The notes: generated from the sequence alone by a model not told the origin. Numbered from the stretch's first letter, positions 25,779-35,175 are shown. The stretch is 64,000 nt of DNA from Pseudomonas pergaminensis (GCF_024112395.2 NZ_CP078013.2:2108001-2172000); one strand, 5' to 3'. Numbers and translations: made by a program.

Positions 25779-28211
25779 CTAGAAATCCCAGCGGGTGGTC
25801 ACCATGAAGTTGCGCGGCTCGCCGTAAGCGGCGGAGTTATAGAAGCCGATGTTGGTGTAGTAGTGCTTGTCGAACAGGTTGTTGACGTTCAGCGTGGCCG
25901 ACAGGTTTTTGCTGACCTGATATTTGGTCATCAGGTCCACCAGCCAATAGGCATCCTGGGAGAACTCTTCGTATTGGCTGTGCGGGTTGTTGTAGATGTC
26001 CTGCCAGCCCACGCTTTGCCAGCGCACGCCACCGCCGACGGTCAGCTTGTCCAGGTTGCCCTTGAGCTTGTAGGTGGTGAACAGCTTGACCTGATCTTCA
26101 GGTTCGAAGGTGGAGATCTTCTCGTCCTTGTCGTCGCGCACCACCTTGTGGGTGTAGCCGGCCTGGAGTTGCCAGCCAGGGGCAATCTCGCCGGACATCT
26201 CCAGCTCATAACCTTTGGTGACGGCCTTGCTGCTCTTGTAGGCGTAGTTGTTCGGGATGGGCGTCTGGTTGTTGTACTCGTCATCCGACAGTGCGCGATT
26301 GGATTCGTGGATTTCAAAGTAAGCCGCGCTGGCGTTCAAGCGACCGTCGAAAAAGTCGGCTTTCATGCCCAGTTCCCAGTTCTGGCCTTCGTCCGGCTCA
26401 AGCAGCTTGTTGTCTCGATCGCGGTTGTAATTCTCCTGCGGCATGAAGATATCGGTGTAGCTGGCGTAGACCGAATAGGTGTCGTTGAGGTCGTACACCG
26501 CACCGATGTAAGGGACGAAACGCCCGGACTCACGGTAGTTGGGGTTGTAGCCCGTGACCTGATAGTTGACCACACGCCCGCCCAGCAGCAGCTTGAGGTC
26601 GTCGGCGAGGTTCAGGCGGGTAGTCACATAAGCGCCTGTCTGGCGCACGGTGTCGTCGGTCAGTGATTGCGCGCGGCCCCAGTCCGGTATCGTGGCGTGG
26701 CCGTGCCAGTTGTTGAAGTCGACGATATTGGGGGAGAGGTTCCAGTAGCCTTTGCCTTTCCATTCCGAGGCGCTGATAGAGCCGCCCAGTACCAGTTCAT
26801 GTTCGCGACCGCCCAGGCTGAAGGGACCGCTCACGTACAGGTCGGCGGAATCGCTGACGGTTTCCCCGGTGTACTTGCCCGAGGTGAGTTGCGCGGTGCC
26901 GTCGGGCTGCGGCTGGTCACCCTGGATCGAGCCCATCAGGGCGTGGTAGCCGTTGATCTTGTGATCCAGTTGCAGCTTGGTCACCCAGCCATTGCCCAGG
27001 TCGTGTTCGAGCATGGCAAATACGGTGCGGGTGTATTGCTCCCAACTGCTCCAGTCGGCAGCGTTGTTGAACGAGCGCTTGACGCTATTGCTGTCGCCTC
27101 TGGAGTTGATCAACGGGAAACTGCCCGACCACGAAGAGCCCTTTGGCAGCGTGTCTTGATAGTCACCGCCGACCGTGAGCAGGGTATCGGGTGACAGGTC
27201 GAACTCCATGATGCCGTAGTACGTCGGGCTCTGGCGCGAGTAGTGGTCCATGAACGAATGTTTGTCCTGGTAGGCCGCTACGGCCCTGCCACGCACGTTG
27301 CCGCTTTCGGTCATGGGGCCGCTGACATCCAGCTCGCTACGGTAATTGTCCCAGGAACCGGCACCGAGGGTCGCATGCCCCTTGAAGTCGGCGGTGGGCT
27401 TCTTGCGCACCAGGTTGATCGTCGCGCCCAGCGAACCTGCGCCAGTCAGCAGGCCAGTGGCGCCCTTGAGCACTTCGACACGGTCATAGATCGCCATGTC
27501 GCTCAGGGTGTTGCCCGCCGAGTAAGCGACGTTGCGCGCCGTGGACGGAATGCCGTCGTACTGGAAGTTATTGATCGAGAAGCCCCGGGCGTAGTAGTTG
27601 GTACGCTCGGTGTCGAAGGCTGAAACGGTGATGCCGGGTGTGTGGCGCATCACGTCATCGACGTTGTTCAGGCCGAAATCATCCATGTGCTGGCGGGTGA
27701 CCACCGACACCGACTGTGGGGTTTCCTTGGGCGTCAGCACCATCCGCGTGGCGGTGGCGATCGTGCCGGGCGTGTAGGAACCGGTGTCTTCGGTGACGTT
27801 GCCGAGTTGGTTGCCGCTGACCTGGGTCGGGCTCAGTTCCAGGCTGCCGTCGCCGGCGGTGGGGGCGGGTTGCAGAGCATAGACCTGATCACCTTTTACC
27901 GCGCGGTAGCCGCTGCCTTGCAACAACCTGTCGAAACCGTCCTGGATCGCGAAATTGCCTTTCAGGCCTGGGCCTTTGAGGCCTTCCAGTTCGTGGGACT
28001 GGAACACGATCGCCACACCGGCCTGCTGGGCGAAGCGGTTGAGCGAACTGCCCAGCGGCCCGGCGGGGATGTCGTAGGTCTGGGCTGCGACGCTGACGGC
28101 ATCGGCTTGGGCCATGCTGATGTTCAGCGTAGTGGCGGTGAGCATGGCCAGGGACAGCGGCGCGCTTTTCAGGAGCCGAAAGCGTCCGCGCGGGTAGGAA
28201 GGGGTGTGCAT
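25779..28211 (-). CDS. TonB-dependent siderophore receptor with STN signalling domain (FpvA-like)
   Basis: An 810-residue outer-membrane transducer. Signal peptide to about residue 36 (SMAQA), then an STN domain (~44-110; AQTYDIPAGPLGSSLNRFAQ), a plug (TPKETPQSVSVVTRQHMDDF; YDRVEVLKGATGLLTGAGSL) and a beta-barrel ending in TTRWDF. STN-bearing receptors import ferric siderophores and signal to a FecR/FecI pair, here encoded just upstream on the same strand. Length and TPKETPQSVSV suit the ferripyoverdine/ferrioxamine class; the exact siderophore is unknown. AAGGA lies 11 nt before the ATG, and a Fur-like box lies 67 bp upstream. Confidence 0.92.
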   Translation of the reverse strand: MHTPSYPRGRFRLLKSAPLSLAMLTATTLNISMAQADAVSVAAQTYDIPAGPLGSSLNRFAQQAGVAIVFQSHELEGLKGPGLKGNFAIQDGFDRLLQGSGYRAVKGDQVYALQPAPTAGDGSLELSPTQVSGNQLGNVTEDTGSYTPGTIATATRMVLTPKETPQSVSVVTRQHMDDFGLNNVDDVMRHTPGITVSAFDTERTNYYARGFSINNFQYDGIPSTARNVAYSAGNTLSDMAIYDRVEVLKGATGLLTGAGSLGATINLVRKKPTADFKGHATLGAGSWDNYRSELDVSGPMTESGNVRGRAVAAYQDKHSFMDHYSRQSPTYYGIMEFDLSPDTLLTVGGDYQDTLPKGSSWSGSFPLINSRGDSNSVKRSFNNAADWSSWEQYTRTVFAMLEHDLGNGWVTKLQLDHKINGYHALMGSIQGDQPQPDGTAQLTSGKYTGETVSDSADLYVSGPFSLGGREHELVLGGSISASEWKGKGYWNLSPNIVDFNNWHGHATIPDWGRAQSLTDDTVRQTGAYVTTRLNLADDLKLLLGGRVVNYQVTGYNPNYRESGRFVPYIGAVYDLNDTYSVYASYTDIFMPQENYNRDRDNKLLEPDEGQNWELGMKADFFDGRLNASAAYFEIHESNRALSDDEYNNQTPIPNNYAYKSSKAVTKGYELEMSGEIAPGWQLQAGYTHKVVRDDKDEKISTFEPEDQVKLFTTYKLKGNLDKLTVGGGVRWQSVGWQDIYNNPHSQYEEFSQDAYWLVDLMTKYQVSKNLSATLNVNNLFDKHYYTNIGFYNSAAYGEPRNFMVTTRWDF

Positions 28212-28277
28212 GGTGAAGGCAGTCCTTTATGTGTCGAATTACCTTCCTTGACGGGCAGCCTCGAAAAAACCGGAAGC

Positions 28278-28296
28278 AAATGCGAATAATTATTTA
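28278..28296. promoter_or_regulatory. Fur box upstream of the siderophore receptor
   Basis: AAATGCGAATAATTATTTA resembles the GATAATGATAATCATTATC Fur consensus. It overlaps the last codons of the FecR gene and lies 67-85 bp upstream of the receptor ATG, implying separate iron-controlled transcription of the receptor. Confidence 0.65.
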
Positions 28297-29273
28297 TTGG
28301 GCGGTGTCTCGGGGCTTACCACGATCAACCAAGGGGTGAAGGCCTGCACCTGGATCGGCAACGTTTGCGCGAGTAATTGCAAGGCATGGTCGCTGTTATC
28401 CAGCGGGATCACGGCAGACACTCGCAGGCCTTGCAGCGCACGGCGATCAAATTGCACGCGGCCGGCGCGATGCCGGGCGATTTCGTCCAGGACCTCGGGC
28501 AATGGCTTGTTCTCCACGACCAGTTGATGGCGACGCCAGGCCTCGTTGATGCTGGTCGGGTCGACAGTGCCGGCCAGGCGAACGTCGCTGGAACGCATCA
28601 AGGCTTGTGAGCCTGCGTCGACTTCCAGCGTCTGCTCGCCGTTGGCACTGTGTGCGGCCACGCGGGATTCGAGCATGCTCAGCACGGTGACATCACCGTC
28701 TCGCTTGACCACAAACCGTGTGCCCAGCGCTCGCAGGGTGCCTTGAGGCGTCTGCACGACAAACGGCCGCGTGGTGTCGTGGGCCACCTGCACCAGGATT
28801 TCGCCTTGCAGCAATTCGATACGGCGTTGTTTGCTATCGAAATGCAGGTTTGCCGCGCTGATACCGTTGAGGGTCAGCGTTGAGCCATCCGCCAGTTGCA
28901 GGGTTTGCCATTGGCTTGGCCCGTTGCGCACATCGGCCATCCATTGCTGCGGATAAGGGCTGATCAGCAGCGCCGCTGCCGGAATCGCCAGGCTGCAGGC
29001 CACTACCAGCGCGCGCACGGCGTTCTTGCGTCGACGGTTTTTGGGCTGGGCAAAGGCTGCGTTCAGCGCCGCCCGTGCCGGGGCTTTTTTGCCACGCAGT
29101 GCCTGCATGCGGGCGATAACGGCTTCCATGCGGGCGGCCGCTGCGGCGTGTTGCGGGCTTTGCTGTTTCCAGCACTCGAACGCCAGTCGCTGGGCCTCGT
29201 TCAGTTCGCCGTCGTGCAGGCGCAGCAGCCATTCGGCCGCTTGTTGTTCGATCTGTGGGTGGGCGTCCGGCAT
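28290..29273 (-). CDS. FecR-family anti-sigma/sigma regulator
   Basis: A 327-residue inner-membrane regulator. The cytoplasmic N-terminal domain (EQQAAEWLLRLHDGELNEAQ) is typical of FecR; a membrane segment follows (ALVVACSLAIPAAALLI). The periplasmic FecR domain contains WQTLQLADGSTLTLN and GTLRALGTRFVVKRDGD. It relays the STN-domain signal to the sigma factor. ATG 29273 lies 2 nt after the sigma-factor stop; TTG 29279 was rejected. A C-terminal STN-like stretch (VDPTSINEAWRR onward) completes the usual architecture. Confidence 0.92.
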   Translation of the reverse strand: MPDAHPQIEQQAAEWLLRLHDGELNEAQRLAFECWKQQSPQHAAAAARMEAVIARMQALRGKKAPARAALNAAFAQPKNRRRKNAVRALVVACSLAIPAAALLISPYPQQWMADVRNGPSQWQTLQLADGSTLTLNGISAANLHFDSKQRRIELLQGEILVQVAHDTTRPFVVQTPQGTLRALGTRFVVKRDGDVTVLSMLESRVAAHSANGEQTLEVDAGSQALMRSSDVRLAGTVDPTSINEAWRRHQLVVENKPLPEVLDEIARHRAGRVQFDRRALQGLRVSAVIPLDNSDHALQLLAQTLPIQVQAFTPWLIVVSPETPPNK

Positions 29274-29275
29274 GC

Positions 29276-29797
29276 TCAATCAGTGTCCATACTGTGGCCG
29301 CAATGCATGAGCGCCTTGATCAGGTATTTGCGCACGGTGCGTTCCGACAACTTGAGCTGTCGGGCGATTTGCTGTTGAGTCATTTCTTCGAGGTAATACA
29401 GCACGAATGCCTGGCGCGAGTATTCGTGCATGCCTTCCAGGATAAACGCGATCTGTTCGAGGGCTTCGAGGGTGGTGTGGATCTGCTCCGGGGATTGAAA
29501 CCCTTCCAGCGCGTCCACGGTGAGGGCCAGTTCCTGCAGGTAGGCCTGTTCGATCTGCTTGCGCCGCGCCTGGTCGATGAGCAGGCGCCTGGCGGTGGTG
29601 CTCAAATACGCCCGGGGCTCGCGAATGCCGGCGACAGACTCGCGCGCGTTCAGAATGCGTGCAAAGGTATCCTGCGCCAGGTCGGCTGCGTTCTGCCGGC
29701 AGCCCAGTTTGCGGCGTAGCCAGGTGAGCAGCCAGCCATGATGCTCGCTGTAGAGCTGGGTAATTTCCCGTTGGAATGGCGGTTCACCCACAGACAT
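29276..29797 (-). CDS. FecI-like ECF sigma factor
   Basis: A 173-residue extracytoplasmic-function sigma factor. Region 2 (ITQLYSEHHGWLLTWLRRKL; AADLAQDTFARIL; PRAYLSTTARRLLIDQARRK) and region 4 (EMTQQQIARQLKLSERTVRK YLIKALMHC) are those of the FecI/PvdS iron-starvation group. It probably activates the downstream receptor gene when the siderophore is bound. It is the first gene of the sigma-fecR pair, with a weak Fur-like site upstream. Confidence 0.92.
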   Translation of the reverse strand: MSVGEPPFQREITQLYSEHHGWLLTWLRRKLGCRQNAADLAQDTFARILNARESVAGIREPRAYLSTTARRLLIDQARRKQIEQAYLQELALTVDALEGFQSPEQIHTTLEALEQIAFILEGMHEYSRQAFVLYYLEEMTQQQIARQLKLSERTVRKYLIKALMHCGHSMDTD

Positions 29798-29813
29798 AGG
29801 CGTGGCTCAGGCG

Positions 29814-29833
29814 TTATTGAGAATGGTTTTTAA
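29814..29833. promoter_or_regulatory. Possible Fur box upstream of the fecI-like gene
   Basis: TTATTGAGAATGGTTTTTAA contains one good Fur half-site (TGAGAAT) and a weak second half. It lies 17-36 bp before the sigma-factor start, as expected for iron control of a FecI-type gene. Confidence 0.4.
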
Positions 29834-29948
29834 TTGTGCCGCCAAGCCACGGGTAAACGCAATAGACTCGCGTTTGAGGGCGCAGAAGCCCGTTTTTGCT
29901 GGGGTTTGCTCTGGACGAGAAAATATTTCAAATAAAGTGCATTTAAAT

Positions 29949-29977
29949 CAAGACATTGCGGATTTTTAGTGTATGAT
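29949..29977 (+). promoter_or_regulatory. Probable promoter of the second tRNA-Val/Asp operon
   Basis: TATGAT (29972-29977) is a strong -10 placed 20 bp before tRNA-Val; AAGACA (29950-29955) is a weak -35 at 16 bp. The sequence differs entirely from the promoter of copy 1. Confidence 0.55.
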
Positions 29978-29997
29978 GCCGCCCACACCGAAACGAA

Positions 29998-30073
29998 GGG
30001 TGATTAGCTCAGCTGGGAGAGCATCTGCCTTACAAGCAGAGGGTCGGCGGTTCGATCCCGTCATCACCCACCA
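29998..30073 (+). tRNA. tRNA-Val (anticodon TAC), second copy
   Basis: Identical over all 76 nt to the copy at 25464-25539, including CCA. Confidence 0.97.
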
Positions 30074-30092
30074 TTCGCTTCATGTGTTACGC

Positions 30093-30169
30093 GCAGCGGT
30101 AGTTCAGTCGGTTAGAATACCGGCCTGTCACGCCGGGGGTCGCGGGTTCGAGTCCCGTCCGCTGCGCCA
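30093..30169 (+). tRNA. tRNA-Asp (anticodon GTC), second copy
   Basis: Identical over all 77 nt to the copy at 25559-25635, including CCA. Confidence 0.97.
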
Positions 30170-30210
30170 TATTCGGTTACCTGGAACGCTGAACGCCAGG
30201 TCACCACAAG

Positions 30211-30238
30211 AAGCCCGCTCATTGAGCGGGCTTTTTTT
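30211..30238 (+). terminator. Terminator of the second tRNA operon
   Basis: AAGCCCGCTCATTGAGCGGG followed by C and seven T residues. Same stem as copy 1 with a longer T-tract. Confidence 0.9.
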
Positions 30239-30473
30239 CGTCCGCGATTTATCCTCCTGGCGCCTTGCCATTGTGCACTGCCTAGTTGCCCTGAACTGTG
30301 CTGGTGCGCCATGACGTGAGGGAATACCCCCATGCACATTGGTTGATTGCGCCCTCGGCCGCTTAAACGTTTATTAATAGCCACGCGAAGACTTCCAGGC
30401 GAGTGACTGGCAGCAGGATGCTGCCGTACCCGCTCATTCACATAAAAATAGTCTGCAAGGGGAATGGCTCTAC

Positions 30474-32057
30474 ATGAAATATCCACTGCGTCCGTTGGTG
30501 TTCTGGCCAACTTTCCTGATTCTGCTGGCGGCGGTGATCGCCAGCTACGTCGACCTGAATGCCTTCCTGGCGGTCAGCAAACAGCTCAACAACCTGATCC
30601 TGAAAAACTTCTCTTGGCTGTTCAGCGCCGGCTCGTTTGCGATGGTCGTGCTGACCGCTATCGTCTACTTCTCCGCGCTGGGCAAGGTGCGCATCGGCGG
30701 TGAAGAAGCCCAGCCCCTGCTGAGCAAATGGCGTTGGTTCATGGTGGCGCTGTGCACCACGCTGGCAGTGGGCGTGCTGTTCTGGACCACCGCCGAACCG
30801 CTCTATCACCTGTACGGCCCACCCACCAGCCAGCCAATCGAAGCGGGCAGCTCGGCGGCCAAGAGCTTTGCCATGTCGACGATGTTCCTGCACTGGACCA
30901 TCACTCCCTACGCCATCTACCTGGTGCCCTCGCTGGTGTTTGCGCTGGTGTTCTATAACCGTCGCAGCAACTTCTCCATCGGCGCCATGCTTGAGCCGCT
31001 GCTGGGTGCGGCGCGGGTCAAGCGCTACGCCGGGCTGATCGACACCCTGGCGATGTTCGCCCTGGTGGCCGGCATGGCCTCGTCCCTCGGCACGGGTGCG
31101 CTGACCCTGGCCGGTGGCCTGGCCCAATACATTGGCGGTGAAACCACACCGTTTCGCTTGGCTATCATCATTGCGATCATCGTCATCACCTTTGTCGCCT
31201 CGGCCGCCAGCGGCCTGCAAAAAGGCATTGTGATGCTGTCCTCGTTCAACACCTGGATCATGCTGGCCCTGGGGATGTTCGTGCTGCTGTGCGGGCCGAC
31301 CTTGTACATGTTCAGCCTCGGCGTCGAGTCCCTTGGCGTGTACCTCGACACCTTCTTCAGCCGCAGCCTGTTCACCGGCGCCGCCAGTGGCGACACCTGG
31401 CCGTACAGTTGGACGGTGTTCTACTGGTCGGTGTGGTTTGCCTGGGCGCCGGTGAGTGCGCTGTTCCTCGGCAAGATAGGCCGTGGCTATACCGTGCGTG
31501 AATTCATCCATATCAACATGCTCTACCCGGCGTTGTTCACGGCGGTGTGGATCTGCATCTTCTCCGGCACCAGCCTGTACTTCGATGCGCTGGGCGACGG
31601 CAGCCTCAACCGGGTGTTGAACGAGCAGGGCGTGGAGCATGTGCTGTACCAGATGTTCCAGCAATTGCCGGCCAGTGGCCTGATGATCGCGTTCCTGCTG
31701 TTTGTCGCGTTCATCTCTTTCGTCACCGCGGCCGACTCCAGCACCGACGTGATCGCCAACCTGTGCAGCAAAGGCGTGACCGCCGATTCCGACCTGGACG
31801 GCAACCCGCTGCTGAAGATTGTCTGGGGCCTGATCATCGGCTCGGTCTCGTGGGTGATGGTCGCGTTTGTCGGCATCGACGGGGTGAAGATGCTCTCCAA
31901 CCTCGGCGGCTTGCCGGGCATGATCCTGGTGTTGCTGGCCAGTACCTCGTTGATCTTCTGGCTGAAGAACCCGGCGCTGCTCGATGTGAAAAACGTCCGG
32001 CCGGCCACCGAGCCCGAGCTGCGCGGCACCAGCCCCGTGGCGGAATTTGCCCGCTAG
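30474..32057 (+). CDS. BCCT-family betaine/carnitine/choline-type transporter
   Basis: A 527-residue, 12-helix secondary transporter. The BCCT signature region is FYWSVWFAWAPVSALFLGKI followed by GRGYTVREFI; FWTTAEPLYHLYGPP and MFLHWTITPYAIYLVPSLVF are further family hallmarks. Members import quaternary ammonium compounds or similar zwitterions; the substrate is unknown. The next gene on the strand is a large CocE-type hydrolase and then a LysR regulator, so the transporter may feed the hydrolase with an ester or amide. The 235 bp between the tRNA terminator and this gene hold only a small hairpin (GGCAGCAggaTGCTGCC, about 30409-30424). Confidence 0.9.
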   Translation: MKYPLRPLVFWPTFLILLAAVIASYVDLNAFLAVSKQLNNLILKNFSWLFSAGSFAMVVLTAIVYFSALGKVRIGGEEAQPLLSKWRWFMVALCTTLAVGVLFWTTAEPLYHLYGPPTSQPIEAGSSAAKSFAMSTMFLHWTITPYAIYLVPSLVFALVFYNRRSNFSIGAMLEPLLGAARVKRYAGLIDTLAMFALVAGMASSLGTGALTLAGGLAQYIGGETTPFRLAIIIAIIVITFVASAASGLQKGIVMLSSFNTWIMLALGMFVLLCGPTLYMFSLGVESLGVYLDTFFSRSLFTGAASGDTWPYSWTVFYWSVWFAWAPVSALFLGKIGRGYTVREFIHINMLYPALFTAVWICIFSGTSLYFDALGDGSLNRVLNEQGVEHVLYQMFQQLPASGLMIAFLLFVAFISFVTAADSSTDVIANLCSKGVTADSDLDGNPLLKIVWGLIIGSVSWVMVAFVGIDGVKMLSNLGGLPGMILVLLASTSLIFWLKNPALLDVKNVRPATEPELRGTSPVAEFAR

Positions 32058-32074
32058 ACCCAACCACCTGTGTG

Positions 32075-32112
32075 CCTCCCCACGCGCTCCCCTGCGGGCG
32101 TGGGGGAGCCGT
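32075..32112 (+). terminator. Hairpin between the BCCT and hydrolase genes
   Basis: CTCCCCACGC and GCGTGGGGGAG form a strong stem 20 bp after the BCCT stop, followed by GTTTGTT rather than a clean T-tract. It could be a partial terminator or mRNA stabiliser between co-transcribed genes. Confidence 0.5.
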
Positions 32113-32143
32113 TTGTTCGCAATAAACGCGTTTGGAGTTACCG

Positions 32144-34153
32144 ATGGAAATCGTTACCGAGTTTGCCTACAAGGTCCGTGAAATCGAGCACTGCCTGATC
32201 CCCTTGAAGGACGGCACCCAACTGGCTGCCCGTATCTGGCTGCCCGAAGTCGCCGGCTCGCAGGCCTTCCCGGCGATCCTGGAATACCTGCCGTACCGCA
32301 AGCGCGATGGCACTGCCGTGCGTGATGCGCTGACCCATCCGTGGATGGCGGGGCAGGGCTATGTGTGTGTGCGTGTGGATATGCGTGGCAATGGCGAATC
32401 CCAGGGGTTGATGGCCGATGAATACCTGCTGCAGGAACAGGAAGACGCCCTCGAAGTGATCGACTGGCTGTGCCAGCAACCCTGGTGCGATGGCAATGTC
32501 GGCATGATGGGCATCTCCTGGGGCGGCTTCAACGGCCTGCAAGTCGCGGCGCGCCAGCCCGAGGCGCTGAAGGCGATCATCACCCTGTGCTCCACCGATG
32601 ACCGCTTTGCCGACGACATTCATTACAAGGGCGGCAACCTGCTGATGGAGAACTTCGGCTGGGCCGCCACCATGCTCAACTTCAGCGCTGCCGTGCCCGA
32701 TCCTGTGCTGGTCGGCGATGGCTGGAAAGATCTCTGGCACCAACGCCTGGACGCCATGCCGTTGCTCGCCGAGACCTGGCTGCAGCACCAGACCCGTGAT
32801 GATTACTGGCGCCATGGCTCGGTGTGCGAGGACTATTCGAAGATCAAGGCAGCGGTCTATGCCGTGGGCGGGTGGGGCGATGCCTACCGCAATACCGTCT
32901 CGCGCCTGATGGAAAACCTGCCAGGGCCGAAGAAGGCCATGATCGGTCCTTGGATTCATAAATACCCGCATTTCGCCGTGCCCAATCCGGCCATCGGCTT
33001 TCTGCAAGAAGCCAAACGCTGGTGGGATCACTGGCTCAAGGGCGTCGATAACGGGGTGATGGATGACGCAGCCTGCACTTTTTACCTACAGGATGTTCTG
33101 CCGCCGAAGGGCAGTTACGCTGAACGGCCGGGTATCTGGGTGCAGACAGCGGGCTGGCCGGATCCGCAGGTGCAATGGCGCGATTTCAGCCTCGGCGAAC
33201 ACGGCTTGAATGCGGGCATCCAACCTTTGGCCGCACCGCAAAGCATTTGCTCGCCGCTGACCACCGGCTTGCACCAGGGTGAATACTGCGCGATCTGGTT
33301 TGGCCCCGATGGCCCGACGGACCAGCGCCGTGATGATGCCCACTCGCTGTGCTTTGACTCCCAACCCTTGACCGAACCTTTGGCGCTGCTCGGTGATGCG
33401 CGCCTCAAGCTGCGCGTGGCCAGTGACACATCCTGTGGTCAGTTGGTGGCCCGGTTGAACGCAGTATCCCCGGAGGGCCACGTCACGCAGATCAGCTACG
33501 GCGTGCTCAATCTCACGCTGCGCGAGGACCTTTCCCACGTAACACCTGTAGTTCCGAATGAACCGATGGACGTGCAGTTAAACCTCGATCACATCGGCAT
33601 GCGCCTACCCACCGGCTACCGTTTACGCCTGGCGTTGAGCACCGCGAGTTTTCCGCTGCTGTGGCCGAGTCGCGAGCTGACCACCCTGACCTTGCTGCCG
33701 ACGCTGCAAAGCCTGCAACTGCCGGTATTCAACGGCACGGCGGTGGACTGCCCGTTCGAAGCGCCACAGGCGGCGACCCCGGTCGCCATGGAAATCCTGC
33801 GCGCCGCCGCGCCGAAACGCACGTTGATCGAAGATGTCGGCAGTGGTGAAGTCTGCGTCAAAATCGAGGATGACCTGGGCGCGGTGCGTTTTATCGACCA
33901 CGGCCTGTCGGTGGACCAGCGTTGCACCGAGCAATACCGCACCTTGCCCTGGGACCCGCTGTCGACGCGTGCCGATATTCAGTGGCACTACCGCGTGGGC
34001 CGTGACCAGTGGGCCGTGGAAGTGGAAAGCCTGCTGAGCGTGCACGCCGATGCCGAGTGGTTCTACATCGAAGCGGAGCAGACCGCCTGGGAAAACGGCC
34101 AGTTGGAACACCGTCGGCAATGGAGTAAACGCGTGGCCAGGGTCGCGCTGTGA
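32144..34153 (+). CDS. CocE/NonD-family alpha/beta hydrolase
   Basis: A 669-residue hydrolase of the X-Pro dipeptidyl-peptidase/CocE family. The N-terminal alpha/beta hydrolase domain has VCVRVDMRGNGESQG and the nucleophile elbow GMMGISWGGFNG (Ser in GISWGG). The middle cap is followed by a C-terminal jelly-roll domain (LLGDARLKLRVASD onward, RLPTGYRLRLALSTASFPLL). Cytosolic, no signal peptide. It may cleave acyl or amide bonds, for example of a betaine-like ester taken up by the BCCT protein; that is inference from adjacency. ATG 32144 has GGAG 8 nt upstream; TTG 32132 was rejected. Confidence 0.85.
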   Translation: MEIVTEFAYKVREIEHCLIPLKDGTQLAARIWLPEVAGSQAFPAILEYLPYRKRDGTAVRDALTHPWMAGQGYVCVRVDMRGNGESQGLMADEYLLQEQEDALEVIDWLCQQPWCDGNVGMMGISWGGFNGLQVAARQPEALKAIITLCSTDDRFADDIHYKGGNLLMENFGWAATMLNFSAAVPDPVLVGDGWKDLWHQRLDAMPLLAETWLQHQTRDDYWRHGSVCEDYSKIKAAVYAVGGWGDAYRNTVSRLMENLPGPKKAMIGPWIHKYPHFAVPNPAIGFLQEAKRWWDHWLKGVDNGVMDDAACTFYLQDVLPPKGSYAERPGIWVQTAGWPDPQVQWRDFSLGEHGLNAGIQPLAAPQSICSPLTTGLHQGEYCAIWFGPDGPTDQRRDDAHSLCFDSQPLTEPLALLGDARLKLRVASDTSCGQLVARLNAVSPEGHVTQISYGVLNLTLREDLSHVTPVVPNEPMDVQLNLDHIGMRLPTGYRLRLALSTASFPLLWPSRELTTLTLLPTLQSLQLPVFNGTAVDCPFEAPQAATPVAMEILRAAAPKRTLIEDVGSGEVCVKIEDDLGAVRFIDHGLSVDQRCTEQYRTLPWDPLSTRADIQWHYRVGRDQWAVEVESLLSVHADAEWFYIEAEQTAWENGQLEHRRQWSKRVARVAL

Positions 34154-34224
34154 GCGGGCAACTGGCAGGATGCCTGCCAACGTGATCTCTGCGGGCCTGG
34201 GCAAACCCAGGCCCGTGACTGCCA

Positions 34225-35163
34225 ATGGACCTGCTCATGTCGCGCCGAAACGTCGATCTTCCGCCCCTCAACTGCCTGCAGACCTTCGAGGCGGCTGCCC
34301 GCCATTTGAGCTTTACCCAGGCGGCCCATGAGCTGAACCTGACCCAGAGTGCGGTCAGCCGCCAGGTCAAGCGCCTCGAAGAAGACCTGGCCCGCCCGCT
34401 GTTTTACCGGCTGGCCCAGGGCCTGAGCCTGACACCCGCCGGGGTCCGATATTTCCGCACCATCCAGCGTCTGTTGCGTGAGCTCGACCGTGAGTCTGCC
34501 GAGTTGCGCCGGCGTGGCGCCGACCGCCAACTGACCCTGGCCAGCACGCCCACCATCAGTTCGATCTGGCTCGCCGGCCTGTTACCGCAATTCCAGCGCG
34601 AGCACCCGGACCTGGACATCCGCATCCTGTGCAGCGAAAGCCCCAGCCACCTGGACGTCAGCGAATATGACCTGGGCCTGTTCTATCACCTGGATGAACT
34701 GGCCGCGCCCCTTGGCCTGGAGTTGTCGCCGGTGTTCGACAGCGAGCAGGTCATCACCGTGTGCAGCCCCGGCTACATTGAACGCCACGGCCCGATTCGC
34801 GATCTGCACCACTTGTTGCACGCTCACACCTTGTTGATCGTCGAGGACCACTACCATGACTGGCTGACCTGGACCGACTGGTTCGCCGACGCCGGCGCCG
34901 ACTACTACACCCCGCGCCATGCATTGCGTACCAACAGCTATCAACTGTTGATGCAATCGGCGGTGATGGGGCACGGCGTTGCCCTGGGCTGGAAGAGTCT
35001 GCTGGAAGACGATCTGGCGTCCGGGCGCCTGCAAATGGCCTTGCCTCACACCATGCACAGCCGGGGCCGCCTGCATCTGATGCAACCCCACCACCGCAAC
35101 CCGCCGTCGGCTGCGCGCAGTTTTCGTCAATGGTTACTGGCCAAGGCTGCCGAGGTCGAGTGA
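34225..35163 (+). CDS. LysR-family transcriptional regulator (GcvA-like)
   Basis: A 312-residue LysR protein. LPPLNCLQTFEAAARHLSFT QAAHELNLTQSAVSRQVKRLEE is the HTH of the GcvA-like branch, followed by an effector domain (LTLASTPTISSIWLAGLLPQ; CSPGYIERHGPI). It lies 71 bp downstream of the hydrolase on the same strand and may control the BCCT-hydrolase genes. ATG 34225 and ATG 34237 are both possible starts; neither has a clear Shine-Dalgarno. Confidence 0.87.
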   Translation: MDLLMSRRNVDLPPLNCLQTFEAAARHLSFTQAAHELNLTQSAVSRQVKRLEEDLARPLFYRLAQGLSLTPAGVRYFRTIQRLLRELDRESAELRRRGADRQLTLASTPTISSIWLAGLLPQFQREHPDLDIRILCSESPSHLDVSEYDLGLFYHLDELAAPLGLELSPVFDSEQVITVCSPGYIERHGPIRDLHHLLHAHTLLIVEDHYHDWLTWTDWFADAGADYYTPRHALRTNSYQLLMQSAVMGHGVALGWKSLLEDDLASGRLQMALPHTMHSRGRLHLMQPHHRNPPSAARSFRQWLLAKAAEVE

Positions 35164-35175
35164 TCTGGCTGAAGG

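Larger units (their letters stand above)
29983..30236. repeat. 254-bp direct repeat, copy 2 (tRNA-Val/tRNA-Asp unit)
   Basis: The second copy of the block at 25449-25702, with a single mismatch. The offset between copies is 4,534 bp. Confidence 0.95.

Noticed and set aside
25415..25807. Open frame across the tRNA-Val/Asp genes
   Set aside because: It translates tRNA sequence and recurs at the second tRNA copy; not a protein gene.
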